Positions 17,951 to 25,686 of a stretch of 64,000 nucleotides of DNA are shown here, piece after piece; position 1 is the stretch's first letter; every line of letters begins with the position of its first letter. Under the pieces are notes generated by a model. It ran no database searches. It had not been told where the DNA came from and saw only the letters and a list, made by a program, of their open reading frames with translations. Origin of the DNA: Nocardia aurantiaca (lineage in GTDB: Bacteria; Actinomycetota; Actinomycetes; Mycobacteriales; Mycobacteriaceae); contig NZ_WMBB01000011.1 in the NCBI RefSeq assembly GCF_009708175.1, positions 124,001-188,000 on the forward strand, read 5' to 3'. Position numbers and translations under genes: made by a program.

Positions 17951-17975
17951 GTACCCCGTGCGGCGGCCGGGAAAC
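17951..17975 (-). promoter_or_regulatory. SigB/SigF-type promoter for the anti-sigma factor gene
   Basis: On the minus strand a full consensus match: GTTT (17972-17975), 15 bp spacer, GGGTAC (17951-17956), 57 bases upstream of the start at 17894. Confidence 0.7.
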
Positions 17976-17984
17976 CGCCCGAAG

Positions 17985-18728
17985 TCATCTATCGGATATT
18001 CGCTCGTGAACGGTCAGCAACAGGTGGTCGAAGTGGGTGCGGATCGGCATCGCCGAATCTGCCAGTGATTGCAGTTCCTCCATCAATTGCGCCGCCAGCG
18101 CGCGCAACTTCGTGTTCGTCTCCTGCGACCGCCAGGTGAGCACGCGGAAGGCGGCCTCGGCGCTCACGCCGTAGACCAGCATGATCGCGCCCTTGGCCTG
18201 CTCGATCACGGCGCGCGCGGCGTACAGCTCGGGCAGGCTGTCGTCGAGGGCCTCCTGGCGATGTTCGGCGAGGGCGTCGGTCACGTCGACGTAGTAGCCC
18301 GCCGATCCGACGACCCGACCCTCCCCGTCGAGCATCTGGTCGCCCACCACGATCACGTCGTGCACGTTCCCGCCGGTATCGATGATGCGGTGCCGACTCG
18401 AGAACGGCAGGGAGTCGGCCACCGAACGTGCGATGGTGCTGGCGACCTGGGCGCGATCGTCGGGATGCTTGTGCGACAGCAGCAGATCAGTGGTCGGCTG
18501 GACGGACCCCGGCTGGTACCCGTGCATCACCGCCACTTCGTCGGACCACTCCCACCGCTGGTCACCGAACCAGAAGCGAAAACTGCCGACGCTCTGTGGG
18601 CGGCCTGCCCCTATCACCCGTCCGAGGATTCTCGCATCGTCTGGAGGGACATGTCCGCCTTGTGTCACAGCCGAATTATCCGCTGCTTCACCTGCGCGGG
18701 GAACAACTCGGCGCGACCGATACGACAT
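17985..18728 (-). CDS. PAS and ANTAR domain protein
   Basis: A 247-residue protein. Residues about 45-150 form a PAS fold (WFGDQRWEWSDEVAVMHGY, then HPDDRAQVASTI and SAGYYVDVTD). Residues about 165-225 form an ANTAR domain (YAARAVIEQAKGAIMLVYG, then AAFRVLTWRSQETNTKLR). ANTAR domains bind dual-hexaloop RNA to relieve termination, so this is probably a ligand-dependent antiterminator. It has no receiver or kinase domain. It lies 21 bases after the STAS gene and is likely cotranscribed with it. The start is uncertain: the first 40 residues are not PAS-like. Confidence 0.82.
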   Translation of the reverse strand: MSYRSRRVVPRAGEAADNSAVTQGGHVPPDDARILGRVIGAGRPQSVGSFRFWFGDQRWEWSDEVAVMHGYQPGSVQPTTDLLLSHKHPDDRAQVASTIARSVADSLPFSSRHRIIDTGGNVHDVIVVGDQMLDGEGRVVGSAGYYVDVTDALAEHRQEALDDSLPELYAARAVIEQAKGAIMLVYGVSAEAAFRVLTWRSQETNTKLRALAAQLMEELQSLADSAMPIRTHFDHLLLTVHERISDR

Positions 18729-18749
18729 CGGCCGCGCCGGCCGTTCCGA

Positions 18750-19154
18750 TCAGCTGCTCAACACATCGGGTTCGCGATCGACCAGGGCCCGCACACCGGT
18801 CAGGTCGAGTACTCGTTCGATGGGGCGGGGCGCGGTCGGTACGAAAACTCCGACGCCGCGTCGGGCGGCACGCTGGACCGCATCGAGAAGCACGACAGCA
18901 TTGCCCAGACTCAGAAATCGCGCATAGCGCAGGTCTACGACCACCGCGGGCGGCCCGGCATCGACCGCTGTGGACAGCGTGGTCCGGAATGCGGGCAACC
19001 CGTTGATATCGAGTTCACCCGTGACCGCGATGACCAGGCAATCGATGGATCCGGTCCCGGCAGTCGATCGCCCATTCGTATCGCGGGTGAATCGCGATCG
19101 ACGGGCCGCCACTTCATGTGCGATATGACTGCGTACCAGGGACACCGTTGACAT
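18750..19154 (-). CDS. STAS-domain anti-anti-sigma factor
   Basis: A 134-residue protein with a 35-residue polar N-terminus and a STAS fold (LVIAVTGELDINGLPAF, then PPAVVVDLRYARFLSLGNAVVLLDAV). The serine at 82 sits where anti-anti-sigma factors are phosphorylated, but the usual DSSG is SLGN. It probably opposes an RsbW-type factor such as the one at 17367-17894. GGGAGG before the ATG at 19154 fixes the start; an upstream start at 19478 would add 108 residues without similarity. Confidence 0.8.
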   Translation of the reverse strand: MSTVSLVRSHIAHEVAARRSRFTRDTNGRSTAGTGSIDCLVIAVTGELDINGLPAFRTTLSTAVDAGPPAVVVDLRYARFLSLGNAVVLLDAVQRAARRGVGVFVPTAPRPIERVLDLTGVRALVDREPDVLSS

Positions 19155-19433
19155 GACACAAACCTCCCAGAGGGGGGCGTCCGATTCCGCCTCGACGCAG
19201 AGCGTCTGGGGCCGTGGCCGTGTGAATGACCGCCCGAACTGTGAGAAGGCATGTGGGACCGGGATCGGCTGGAGTCTCAACCTCTCCTCAGTCTGCCACC
19301 GGACCGCGACGGTGGCTACCCCGCCGTTTCCCCTCGCCGTATCCGGGTATGACGGCATCGAAGGGCGGCAGACACCGGTGACACCGATTCGCCTCCACCA
19401 TGAGCTGCCCCAACCCCGACCGAAAGGCCAGTC
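19155..19433. other. Intergenic region between the STAS operon and the Rho-N-like gene
   Basis: 279 bases without a gene. It holds the plus-strand SigB/F-type promoter at 19326-19350. No matching minus-strand promoter for the STAS gene was found. Confidence 0.6.
19326..19350 (+). promoter_or_regulatory. SigB/SigF-type promoter, perfect consensus
   Basis: GTTT (19326-19329), 15 bp spacer, GGGTAT (19345-19350): an exact match to the mycobacterial SigF consensus. The start codon is 84 bases downstream at 19434. Confidence 0.75.
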
Positions 19434-19763
19434 ATGCCGAAGGAATGGACCAGCAAGGAAGAACGCCAGTACGAGCACATCCGGGACTCGGCCGAGGAAC
19501 GCGGCGCATCCCCGAAGCGCGCCAGAGAGATCGGCGCTCGCACGGTGAACAAGAATCGAGCGCGCGCCGGTGAGACCAAGACCGCAAGCCGCACTTCACT
19601 CGAGGACAAATCCCCGCAGCAGCGCGGTGGGCAGCGCTCCGGCCGACGCGGCCCCAAGGGACTCACCCGGGACCAGCTCTACAACGAGGCCAAGAAGCGC
19701 AACATCGAGGGCCGCTCCAGCATGTCCAAGGCTCAACTCGCACACGCGCTCGGCCGCGATTGA
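19434..19763 (+). CDS. Small basic stress protein with Rho-N/SAP-like C-terminus
   Basis: A 109-residue, strongly basic and hydrophilic protein. The first half (EWTSKEERQYEHIRDSAEER, then RAREIGARTVNKNRARAGET) matches the small proteins often annotated as plasmid stabilisation protein; the last 35 residues (LTRDQLYNEAKKRNIEGRSS, then MSKAQLAHALGR) look like a Rho N-terminal or SAP-type helix pair that binds nucleic acid. It is probably DNA- or RNA-associated. No plasmid genes are nearby, so the stabilisation name is not supported. The gene has a perfect SigB/F-type promoter and precedes the Rv1733c-like gene by 25 bases. Confidence 0.75.
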   Translation: MPKEWTSKEERQYEHIRDSAEERGASPKRAREIGARTVNKNRARAGETKTASRTSLEDKSPQQRGGQRSGRRGPKGLTRDQLYNEAKKRNIEGRSSMSKAQLAHALGRD

Positions 19764-19788
19764 ACACCTGAGCAGGAGGCCGACGAGA

Positions 19789-20394
19789 ATGGCACGCCCG
19801 GTGCCGCTACCGCCGCGGATCCACCGGATCTCTCCGTGGAGCCGGAATCGTCTGATGCGGCGCTCGGACCGGGTGCAGGCAGCCTGGCGGCTGTTCGCCG
19901 TCCTGATGGCCCTGGCTTCCATCCCGCTGGCGGTCATGATGGGAATCTCGGCAGCTGCCACGACCGGCGCGCAGATCCGGGCCGACAACGCGTCGAAAAC
20001 CGCTGTGACGGCCACGGTCATCTCCGATCCCGTTCGCCTCGCGCTCCCGGTCGGCCAAGCGGTGGCGTCGGGTCCGCCGCAGGCTACCGTCGAGTGGGGT
20101 TTCCACGGCCGCACCGATATCGCGGTGGCCGTGGTCCCGGACTCGGTGAAGCGGGGCGACACCGTCACCCGGTGGCTGGACTCCTCGGGCCGCGCCACCG
20201 CCTCGCCGCGCCCCGCCTTCGACGCCGTGATCGAGGGCTTCGACATCGGCGCCCTGACCGTGATCGCAACCTGCTGCGGCGCAACCGCTCTGGTCTGGTG
20301 CGCCGACCACATCCTCAGCCGTCGCCGCGATGCCGAATGGGCTCGAGAATGGCGGAACTTCGCCCTCGGCATCGGACACAACAGATCGTCCTGA
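19789..20394 (+). CDS. Rv1733c-like membrane protein
   Basis: A 201-residue protein with two membrane helices, one near residues 38-58 (LFAVLMALASIPLAVMMGI) and one near 160-180 (IGALTVIATCCGATALVWC), enclosing about 100 extracytoplasmic residues with a short beta-rich domain. Topology and the TVTRWLDSSGRAT segment match the Rv1733c family, which is induced by hypoxia in mycobacteria through DosR; the function is unknown. CAGGAGG precedes the ATG, 25 bases after the Rho-N-like gene, so it should share its SigB/F promoter. Confidence 0.8.
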   Translation: MARPVPLPPRIHRISPWSRNRLMRRSDRVQAAWRLFAVLMALASIPLAVMMGISAAATTGAQIRADNASKTAVTATVISDPVRLALPVGQAVASGPPQATVEWGFHGRTDIAVAVVPDSVKRGDTVTRWLDSSGRATASPRPAFDAVIEGFDIGALTVIATCCGATALVWCADHILSRRRDAEWAREWRNFALGIGHNRSS

Positions 20395-20847
20395 TCTCGA
20401 CAGCCCTGCGGCGCCCCGGTCGTGCCACAGGCGGCCGCGCAGCTACTCGACCTCGCGCCGAAACCGCCCGAGTTTCGTCTCTGCGGCAACTGATCCGCTA
20501 TGGCAGCGCCGCGCCGTGGTCACCGAACGAGAGCCGACAACGCGGCACCGGAGTCGGAGCGAGCGATCCGGTTCGAGCGATCACCGACGATGATCTCGCG
20601 AAGTCGACCAAACGGCTAATCATAGATGTACAAAAGGTTAACAACAGGTGTCGGTATCGAGAACACTATAGCAATCAAGCGGCTAATTCTCGGAATTTCC
20701 TGGCATATCGGACTGGCAACGGGATAGCGTCGGGTTCCGTCGGTTGCACGTTCGGGCAAGTTAGTCGAAACGGACGCCACAGCGGTGATGTTTCGCGCGA
20801 CGGTTGACGGCATGGGTCGGGGGACCCGCCGAGCGGAGGACCGCAAC
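20395..20847. other. AT-rich leader region
   Basis: 453 bases without a convincing gene. Bases 20610-20710 are far richer in A+T than the surroundings and hold the direct repeat CGGCTAAT (20613-20620 and 20680-20687). This is probably the control region of the response-regulator-like gene. No SigB/F-type element was seen. Confidence 0.5.
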
Positions 20848-21345
20848 ATGAACAATGTCCCGACATCGAGTTCGACGACTCACCCACACATCACACCGGG
20901 TGAGGATGAGACCGCACCAGCGAAGATCCTGGTGATCGAAAGCAATCCGGCCGTCGCGGAGATGACCGTGCTGGTACTCGCCGCGGCGGGCTACCAGGCC
21001 GTTCAGACCGCGAGCGGACGACAGGCCCTGCGGACTCAGGCCCGACTGTGCCCTGATGCGATCCTGCTGGATCGTTCGGTGTCCGATCTCTCGGCGGGCG
21101 ATCTGTGCCGCGAGCTACGCGCGCGGACCACCGCCCCGATCATCGTGCTCAGCACCGACCACGATCCCGACTCCCTGGACTCGATCCTGGCCGCGGGCGC
21201 GTCGGAATGCCTGCTGCTGCCGGTGCACACCCAGGAACTCCTGGCCTGCATCACCTTCCGGCTGCGCGCACACCGGGAGCGGGGTTCGAAGACCGACGCG
21301 AAGCACGAGACCACGTCCGATCCGAAGCCGTACGCCGTGGCCTGA
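20848..21345 (+). CDS. Atypical stand-alone receiver domain protein
   Basis: A 165-residue protein with one receiver domain (residues 26-142) between a 25-residue polar N-tail and a charged C-tail; there is no output domain. The phospho-acceptor fits D75 (AILLDRSVSD) and S102 takes the Ser/Thr place, but the acidic pair at the N-terminus is E31-S32 in place of Asp-Asp and the conserved Lys before Pro is Leu (LLLPVH, residues 122-127). It may be a pseudo-receiver that signals without normal phosphorylation. GCGGAGGA precedes the ATG. No histidine kinase is nearby. Confidence 0.78.
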   Translation: MNNVPTSSSTTHPHITPGEDETAPAKILVIESNPAVAEMTVLVLAAAGYQAVQTASGRQALRTQARLCPDAILLDRSVSDLSAGDLCRELRARTTAPIIVLSTDHDPDSLDSILAAGASECLLLPVHTQELLACITFRLRAHRERGSKTDAKHETTSDPKPYAVA

Positions 21346-21697
21346 CCGGCGAATCACCATCCGCGAACTCCGGACCCGCCTGGCGATGCCGCCGGAGCAG
21401 GGGATGGGATTCCGGCGGCATCAGCGATTTCGGTGGTTACGCCTCGGGATACCAGCGAGACCCACTCGGGCAGTACCGGACGGGCACCCGGCTCACTGCC
21501 GCTTTGCAGCGTAATCAACGACAATGGCTGTGTGCGTTGACATTTACCATCGGCTATCTGACATCTTCGTAAACTGACGCGGCCCACCGCCTTGCGGCTC
21601 CGCGACACCCGCCACCGAGCCGACCGCCGTCAGCGGGGTCGACAACCATCCCGATCGAGCTGTGGTCGCTCTCAGGCGGAGTCGATAGGGTGCGGCG
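21346..21697. other. Intergenic region with a hairpin
   Basis: 352 bases without a supported gene. It contains the hairpin at 21385-21422; an A+T-rich patch at 21535-21575 could hold the promoter of the protease gene. Confidence 0.5.
21385..21422 (+). terminator. Perfect 12 bp inverted repeat after the receiver gene
   Basis: GATGCCGCCGGA (21385-21396), 14-base loop, TCCGGCGGCATC (21411-21422). The stem is perfect and lies 40 bases after the stop at 21345. No T-tract follows; actinobacterial terminators often lack one. Confidence 0.5.
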
Positions 21698-22477
21698 GTG
21701 GATACAGCGGAATTCGTTCAGCGGGGCAGTACGGTCGTGGATCGGCTGTCCACTACGCAGTCACCCCCGCCGTGGCAGCTGGTGGTCGGGACCGGGATGG
21801 TGGCGCTGGCGCTGGTGGCCTTCCGGCCGACATGGCGGATTCTGCGCAATGCGGTGACCATCGCCCATGAGGGCGGGCACGCGTTCACCGCGCTGCTGAC
21901 GGGACGGCGGCTCAATGGCATCCGCTTGCATTCGGACACTTCCGGACTCACCATATCGAGCGGGAAACCGTACGGGCTCGGCATGATTGCGACGACCGCG
22001 GCGGGATATCCCGCGCCCGCGCTGCTGGGACTGGCCTACGCGGCGCTGCTGGGCGCGCATCGCATCACCCTCATGCTGTGGTTGACCATCGCGCTGCTGG
22101 TGGTGCTGCTGTCGAAGATCCGCAACTGGTACGGCCTGCTGTCGATTCTGGTGACCGGCGGCGGGGTGTTCGCGGTGTCCTGGTTCGGCAGCGACACCAC
22201 CCAGGCGGTACTGGCGTATCTGGCGGCCTGGTTCCTGCTGCTGGCGGCGGTGCGGCCGGTGATCGAGCTGCAGCGCAATCGCGCGCACGAGCCCAACTCC
22301 GATGCCGACCAGCTCGCCTACCTGACGCGGATTCCCGGCCTGATGTGGGTGCTGGCCTTCGCCGGGGTTGCGCTGTGCTCGCTCGTCGTCGGCGCGCGCC
22401 TGCTGCTGGCCGATGTCACGGGCGTCTGTGTGCCGCCGCTCACGCACAACACCTGCGCGACGTCAACCGCCGGGTGA
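21698..22477 (+). CDS. M50-like membrane metalloprotease
   Basis: A 259-residue protein with about six hydrophobic segments. The zinc motif HEGGH (residues 58-62, within AVTIAHEGGHAFTALLTGRR) is of HExxH type. A later short loop SSGKPYGLGMIATTAAGYPAPALLG fits the second conserved region of the actinobacterial M50B-like peptidase family (quoted in parts: SSGKPYGLG, AAGYPAPALLG). Members may cut substrates within the membrane, but none is known for this group. The GTG at 21698 is used; it is the only start before the first helix. Confidence 0.78.
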   Translation: MDTAEFVQRGSTVVDRLSTTQSPPPWQLVVGTGMVALALVAFRPTWRILRNAVTIAHEGGHAFTALLTGRRLNGIRLHSDTSGLTISSGKPYGLGMIATTAAGYPAPALLGLAYAALLGAHRITLMLWLTIALLVVLLSKIRNWYGLLSILVTGGGVFAVSWFGSDTTQAVLAYLAAWFLLLAAVRPVIELQRNRAHEPNSDADQLAYLTRIPGLMWVLAFAGVALCSLVVGARLLLADVTGVCVPPLTHNTCATSTAG

Positions 22478-22648
22478 GCATTCTCGCACCTCAGGGCGAG
22501 AGTGGTATCGCTGCAAGATTTCTGGTGAACGCGGACTAACATTCGCCCTACACCGTCCGGGTGGTCCCGAACACCGGATTCGCCCGGCTCTTGGCCTGCC
22601 TCGCACCACCGGCGGGCGTTCGATCGTTGCGGCAAGGAGGGTTTCGGG

Positions 22649-23458
22649 ATGAAACGACCGGCATGGGCCCCGGAGGGCGTGGACATGGACCGGCCCAGCC
22701 CAGCGCGCATGTACGACGCGCTGCTGGGCGGCTCGCACAACTTCGAGGTCGACCGCCAGGCCGCCGAGGCCGGCAAGACGCTGGTTCCGGATCTCCCGCG
22801 ACTGGCCCTCAGCAACCGGGCATTCCTGCGCCGCGCGGTGCGCTTCCTGGTGGATTCGGGGGTGCGGCAGTTCCTCGACATCGGTTCCGGCATTCCGACC
22901 GCGGGCAATGTGCACGAGGTGGCGCAGACCATCGATCCGGAATGCCGGGTGCTCTACGCCGATATCGATCCGGTGGCCGTGGCCCACGCCCGCGCCATCC
23001 TGCAGGGCAATGACCGGGCCGCTGCCATCGAGGCCGATCTCCGCGAACCCGAGGCCCTGCTGGTGCGGGCGCGAGAGACCGGCATCATTGATTTCAACCA
23101 ACCGGTTGGTGTTCTGCTTATCGCGGTCCTGCACCTGATGAGCGACGACTACACCCCCATCGACAAGGTCAACGCTCTCTTCGATGCCGTGCCCGCCGGT
23201 AGCTACGTCGCGATTTCGCATCTGACCTCGGCCACCCGCCCCGACGATGCGGCCAAGCTGGTGGAGAACTCACACAATGTCAGCAAGATAGGGCTGCAAT
23301 TCCGCGCCCGCGACGAGATCACCGCCCTGTTCGGCAAGTGGGAGCCGATCGACCCCGGTGTGGTGGAATTGCCGATGTGGCGGCCAGAATCCGACCGTGA
23401 CCAGCACGAGGCGCCGGGGCGATCGCTGGGGCTGGCGGGTGTGGGCCGCAAGGCCTGA
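22649..23458 (+). CDS. SAM-dependent methyltransferase (DUF574 type)
   Basis: A 269-residue protein of the actinobacterial S-adenosyl methyltransferase family. Family hallmarks are DRPSPARMYDALLGGSHNF near the N-terminus, the SAM motif FLDIGSGIPTAGN, YADIDPVAVAHAR and LLIAVLHLM with DDYTPI. The family is greatly expanded in Nocardia and Streptomyces; most substrates are unknown. AAGGAGGG gives a strong ribosome site. The GGDEF gene starts 34 bases after the stop, so they may be cotranscribed. Confidence 0.9.
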   Translation: MKRPAWAPEGVDMDRPSPARMYDALLGGSHNFEVDRQAAEAGKTLVPDLPRLALSNRAFLRRAVRFLVDSGVRQFLDIGSGIPTAGNVHEVAQTIDPECRVLYADIDPVAVAHARAILQGNDRAAAIEADLREPEALLVRARETGIIDFNQPVGVLLIAVLHLMSDDYTPIDKVNALFDAVPAGSYVAISHLTSATRPDDAAKLVENSHNVSKIGLQFRARDEITALFGKWEPIDPGVVELPMWRPESDRDQHEAPGRSLGLAGVGRKA

Positions 23459-23492
23459 GTGGTTCGAACGAGGCAGGGGTAGGGGGTATCCG

Positions 23493-24779
23493 GTGAGAGC
23501 ACAGGAGTTGGCGGTCCGATGGGCCGACGCTCTCGACGGCGCGGTCGCGCCGACGCTCACCCGGGCCCAGGTGGAGCAATTGCTCGACGGTTTCGGCGAG
23601 CGTCTGATCGCCGCCGTGCGCGGCACCGCGGACATGTCGGTCGCCCGCGAGGCGGCCGCCGCCCTGGTGGCCGCCAACTACCGCGATCCGCTGGCCGTGC
23701 ATCGGTCGGTGCTGGTGCTGTGCAAGGACCTGGTCGAGGCTGTATGCCCCGAACGCGACTGCGCCGACTACTGGCCCGTCCGCGACCGCGCCATCGAGCT
23801 GGGCGCGGAGTTCGCGGCCGAGTTCACCGCCGGACTGCGCAATGTGGCGCTGTCCGAGCAGGAGAGGACCCTGGGCGCGGCCCTCACCGCGGCCCGCGAG
23901 GCCGAGGCTCGCCGGCAGCTGTCGGAAGCCAGGTTCCAGGCCATCTTCGAGGGCGCATCGGTGGGCATCGGCACCATCGACATCCACACCGGGCTGGTGC
24001 TGGACGTCAACAACGCCATGGCAGAGACGCTGGGCGTGCCGGCGGAGGCCATGCCGGGCCGCTCGGTGGCCGACATTCTCGGCCCGGCGAATATCGGCGA
24101 GGCGTTCGGTTTGTTCCAGCGCCTGCTGTCCGGGGAGATCGACCGCTTCCGTTTCGAGAGCGAGCACACCAAACCGGACGGCGCGCGCACCACCATCGAC
24201 CTGTCGATGACCGTGGTCCGCGACAGCGAGGGCAGGCCGCGCTTCCTGGTCGGCGTCACCGTCGATGTCACCGACCGCAAGCAGCTGGCCGACCAGCTCT
24301 GGCACGACGCCCACCACGATTGGCTGACCGGCCTGCCCAACCGTCTGCTCTTCTTCGACCGCCTCGCCGCCGCCACCGGCCAGGTCGGGGTCTGCTACCT
24401 GGATCTGGACGGCTTCAAGGAGGTCAACGACCGCCGCGGCCACACCGCCGGCGACCGGGTGCTCTGCGAGGTGGGCCAGCGACTGCGCCGGGCCCTGCCG
24501 CCCAACGGCGTGGCGGCGCGACTGGGTGGCGACGAGTTCATCGTCCTGGTCGAAAACTGCTCGGGTCAGGACGAATTGGACACCATCGCGGAGAGTCTGC
24601 TGGCCGCGCTGCGCGACCCGTTCGATGTCGCGGGATTGCTGGTCCACGTGGGCGCGAGCATCGGCACCGCACTGGTGGACACCGACTCCACCGCCATCGA
24701 CGAACTCATGCACGCCGTGGACACCGCCATGTATCGCGACAAGGCGCTGCGCCACGGCGCACTGGGCGACGCTAGATGA
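23493..24779 (+). CDS. PAS-GGDEF diguanylate cyclase
   Basis: A 428-residue soluble protein: an alpha-helical N-terminal domain of about 135 residues, a PAS domain (about 145-265, FQAIFEGASVGIGTIDIHTG to FLVGVTVDVTDRK), and a GGDEF domain (about 270-425) with HDWLTGLPNRL, CYLDLDGFKEVND and an intact LGGDEF active site. It should make cyclic-di-GMP. The RxxD product-inhibition site five residues before GGDEF is absent, and there is no EAL domain, so it is a pure cyclase without the usual feedback site. Its GTG start is preceded by AGGGG. It ends eight bases inside the convergent reductase gene. Confidence 0.88.
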   Translation: MRAQELAVRWADALDGAVAPTLTRAQVEQLLDGFGERLIAAVRGTADMSVAREAAAALVAANYRDPLAVHRSVLVLCKDLVEAVCPERDCADYWPVRDRAIELGAEFAAEFTAGLRNVALSEQERTLGAALTAAREAEARRQLSEARFQAIFEGASVGIGTIDIHTGLVLDVNNAMAETLGVPAEAMPGRSVADILGPANIGEAFGLFQRLLSGEIDRFRFESEHTKPDGARTTIDLSMTVVRDSEGRPRFLVGVTVDVTDRKQLADQLWHDAHHDWLTGLPNRLLFFDRLAAATGQVGVCYLDLDGFKEVNDRRGHTAGDRVLCEVGQRLRRALPPNGVAARLGGDEFIVLVENCSGQDELDTIAESLLAALRDPFDVAGLLVHVGASIGTALVDTDSTAIDELMHAVDTAMYRDKALRHGALGDAR

Positions 24780-25563
24780 CGAACGGCACCAGCGCTTTTC
24801 GCTCCGGCGGATAGTCCTCGAACTTCTCCCGGTACCAGGTGTGGGTGGCGAAGGCGCGCGGCACCAGGTTCCCGAAGGTGATCAGGAAGATGACCACTCC
24901 GGGCAGCGCCCAGGTGAGAATGGCGAATCCCGCCCAGGCGACCAGCTCGCCCAGATACGTGGGGCTGGTGACGAATCGGAATCCCAAACCGTACGGAATC
25001 TTGTATTCCGTTGCGCCCGGGTTGTTCTTGTCGCGAAGATTGCGAACGATCGCCTCCGAGCTCACCAGCAGCGCGAAACCGCTGAGATAGATGATCAATC
25101 CGACGATGAAGCGTGGGTCGGTGAGCCAGTGGGTTCCGTACTGCCCGAGATAATCGTTGCTGAACAGCGCACCATTGAGGTAACCGTGCAGCGCGGTCAC
25201 GAACATGCCCATGCCCAGCACCGAAACGTTGAAACTACTGGTCTTGCCGGGCACTTGGCGAATCGAGAGGGGGAAGAACCAGCCCCGGTTGCCGTAGTGC
25301 AGAATCCAGATGGCCGCCAGCACCAGGGAAGTCGGCTCGAAGCGGCGCGGACCCGTCAGGTACGCGATCGCGAAGACCACGGTGGCCGGAATCTCCATCA
25401 ACCACCAGCCGAGCTTCGGATCGATATTGAGTCCGAGCTTGGCGGTGGCGAAGCGGCCGTAGGGGCTCTGCCCGAAGAGGCCGCCGATCAGAACGAAAGC
25501 CGCGAACGCGAAAGCGATCGTCAGCACGGTGTCGTAGACGGTATTGCCGGTATACCAGTTCAT
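24772..25563 (-). CDS. Steroid 5-alpha-reductase-like membrane oxidoreductase
   Basis: A 263-residue protein with about six membrane helices. The C-terminal third carries the family signature: GFRFVTSPTYLGELVAWAGF, with the P-x-Y-x-x-E/GE core, and the ending HTWYREKFEDYPPERKALVPF, the NADPH-binding tail of 3-oxo-5-alpha-steroid 4-dehydrogenases. The same fold serves related methyltransferases, but GE and HxWY motifs favour a reductase. A perfect KstR-type operator lies 24 bases upstream, which links the gene to cholesterol or other sterol catabolism. GAAGGA precedes the ATG. Confidence 0.82.
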   Translation of the reverse strand: MNWYTGNTVYDTVLTIAFAFAAFVLIGGLFGQSPYGRFATAKLGLNIDPKLGWWLMEIPATVVFAIAYLTGPRRFEPTSLVLAAIWILHYGNRGWFFPLSIRQVPGKTSSFNVSVLGMGMFVTALHGYLNGALFSNDYLGQYGTHWLTDPRFIVGLIIYLSGFALLVSSEAIVRNLRDKNNPGATEYKIPYGLGFRFVTSPTYLGELVAWAGFAILTWALPGVVIFLITFGNLVPRAFATHTWYREKFEDYPPERKALVPFVI

Positions 25564-25586
25564 TCGTGGTCCTTCAGGTGAAAAAT

Positions 25587-25600
25587 TAGAACACGTTCTA
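25587..25600 (-). promoter_or_regulatory. KstR-type operator
   Basis: TAGAACACGTTCTA: six-base arms TAGAAC/GTTCTA with a two-base spacer. It matches the published KstR motif TnnAACnnGTTnnA at every fixed position and lies 24 bases upstream of the reductase start. KstR is the TetR repressor of sterol catabolism in mycobacteria, Rhodococcus and Nocardia. Confidence 0.75.
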
Positions 25601-25686
25601 CCACAGTGGGCAGGTCGGCCGGTACCCACCGGCGGACACGGCGCGGGAACGGCGAGTAGGTTGGCGAGAACCCGGAGGGAGGCAAG

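Noticed and set aside
19434..19763. Reading the small basic protein as evidence of a plasmid
   Set aside because: The name plasmid stabilisation is only a family label; no replication, partition or transfer gene is near.
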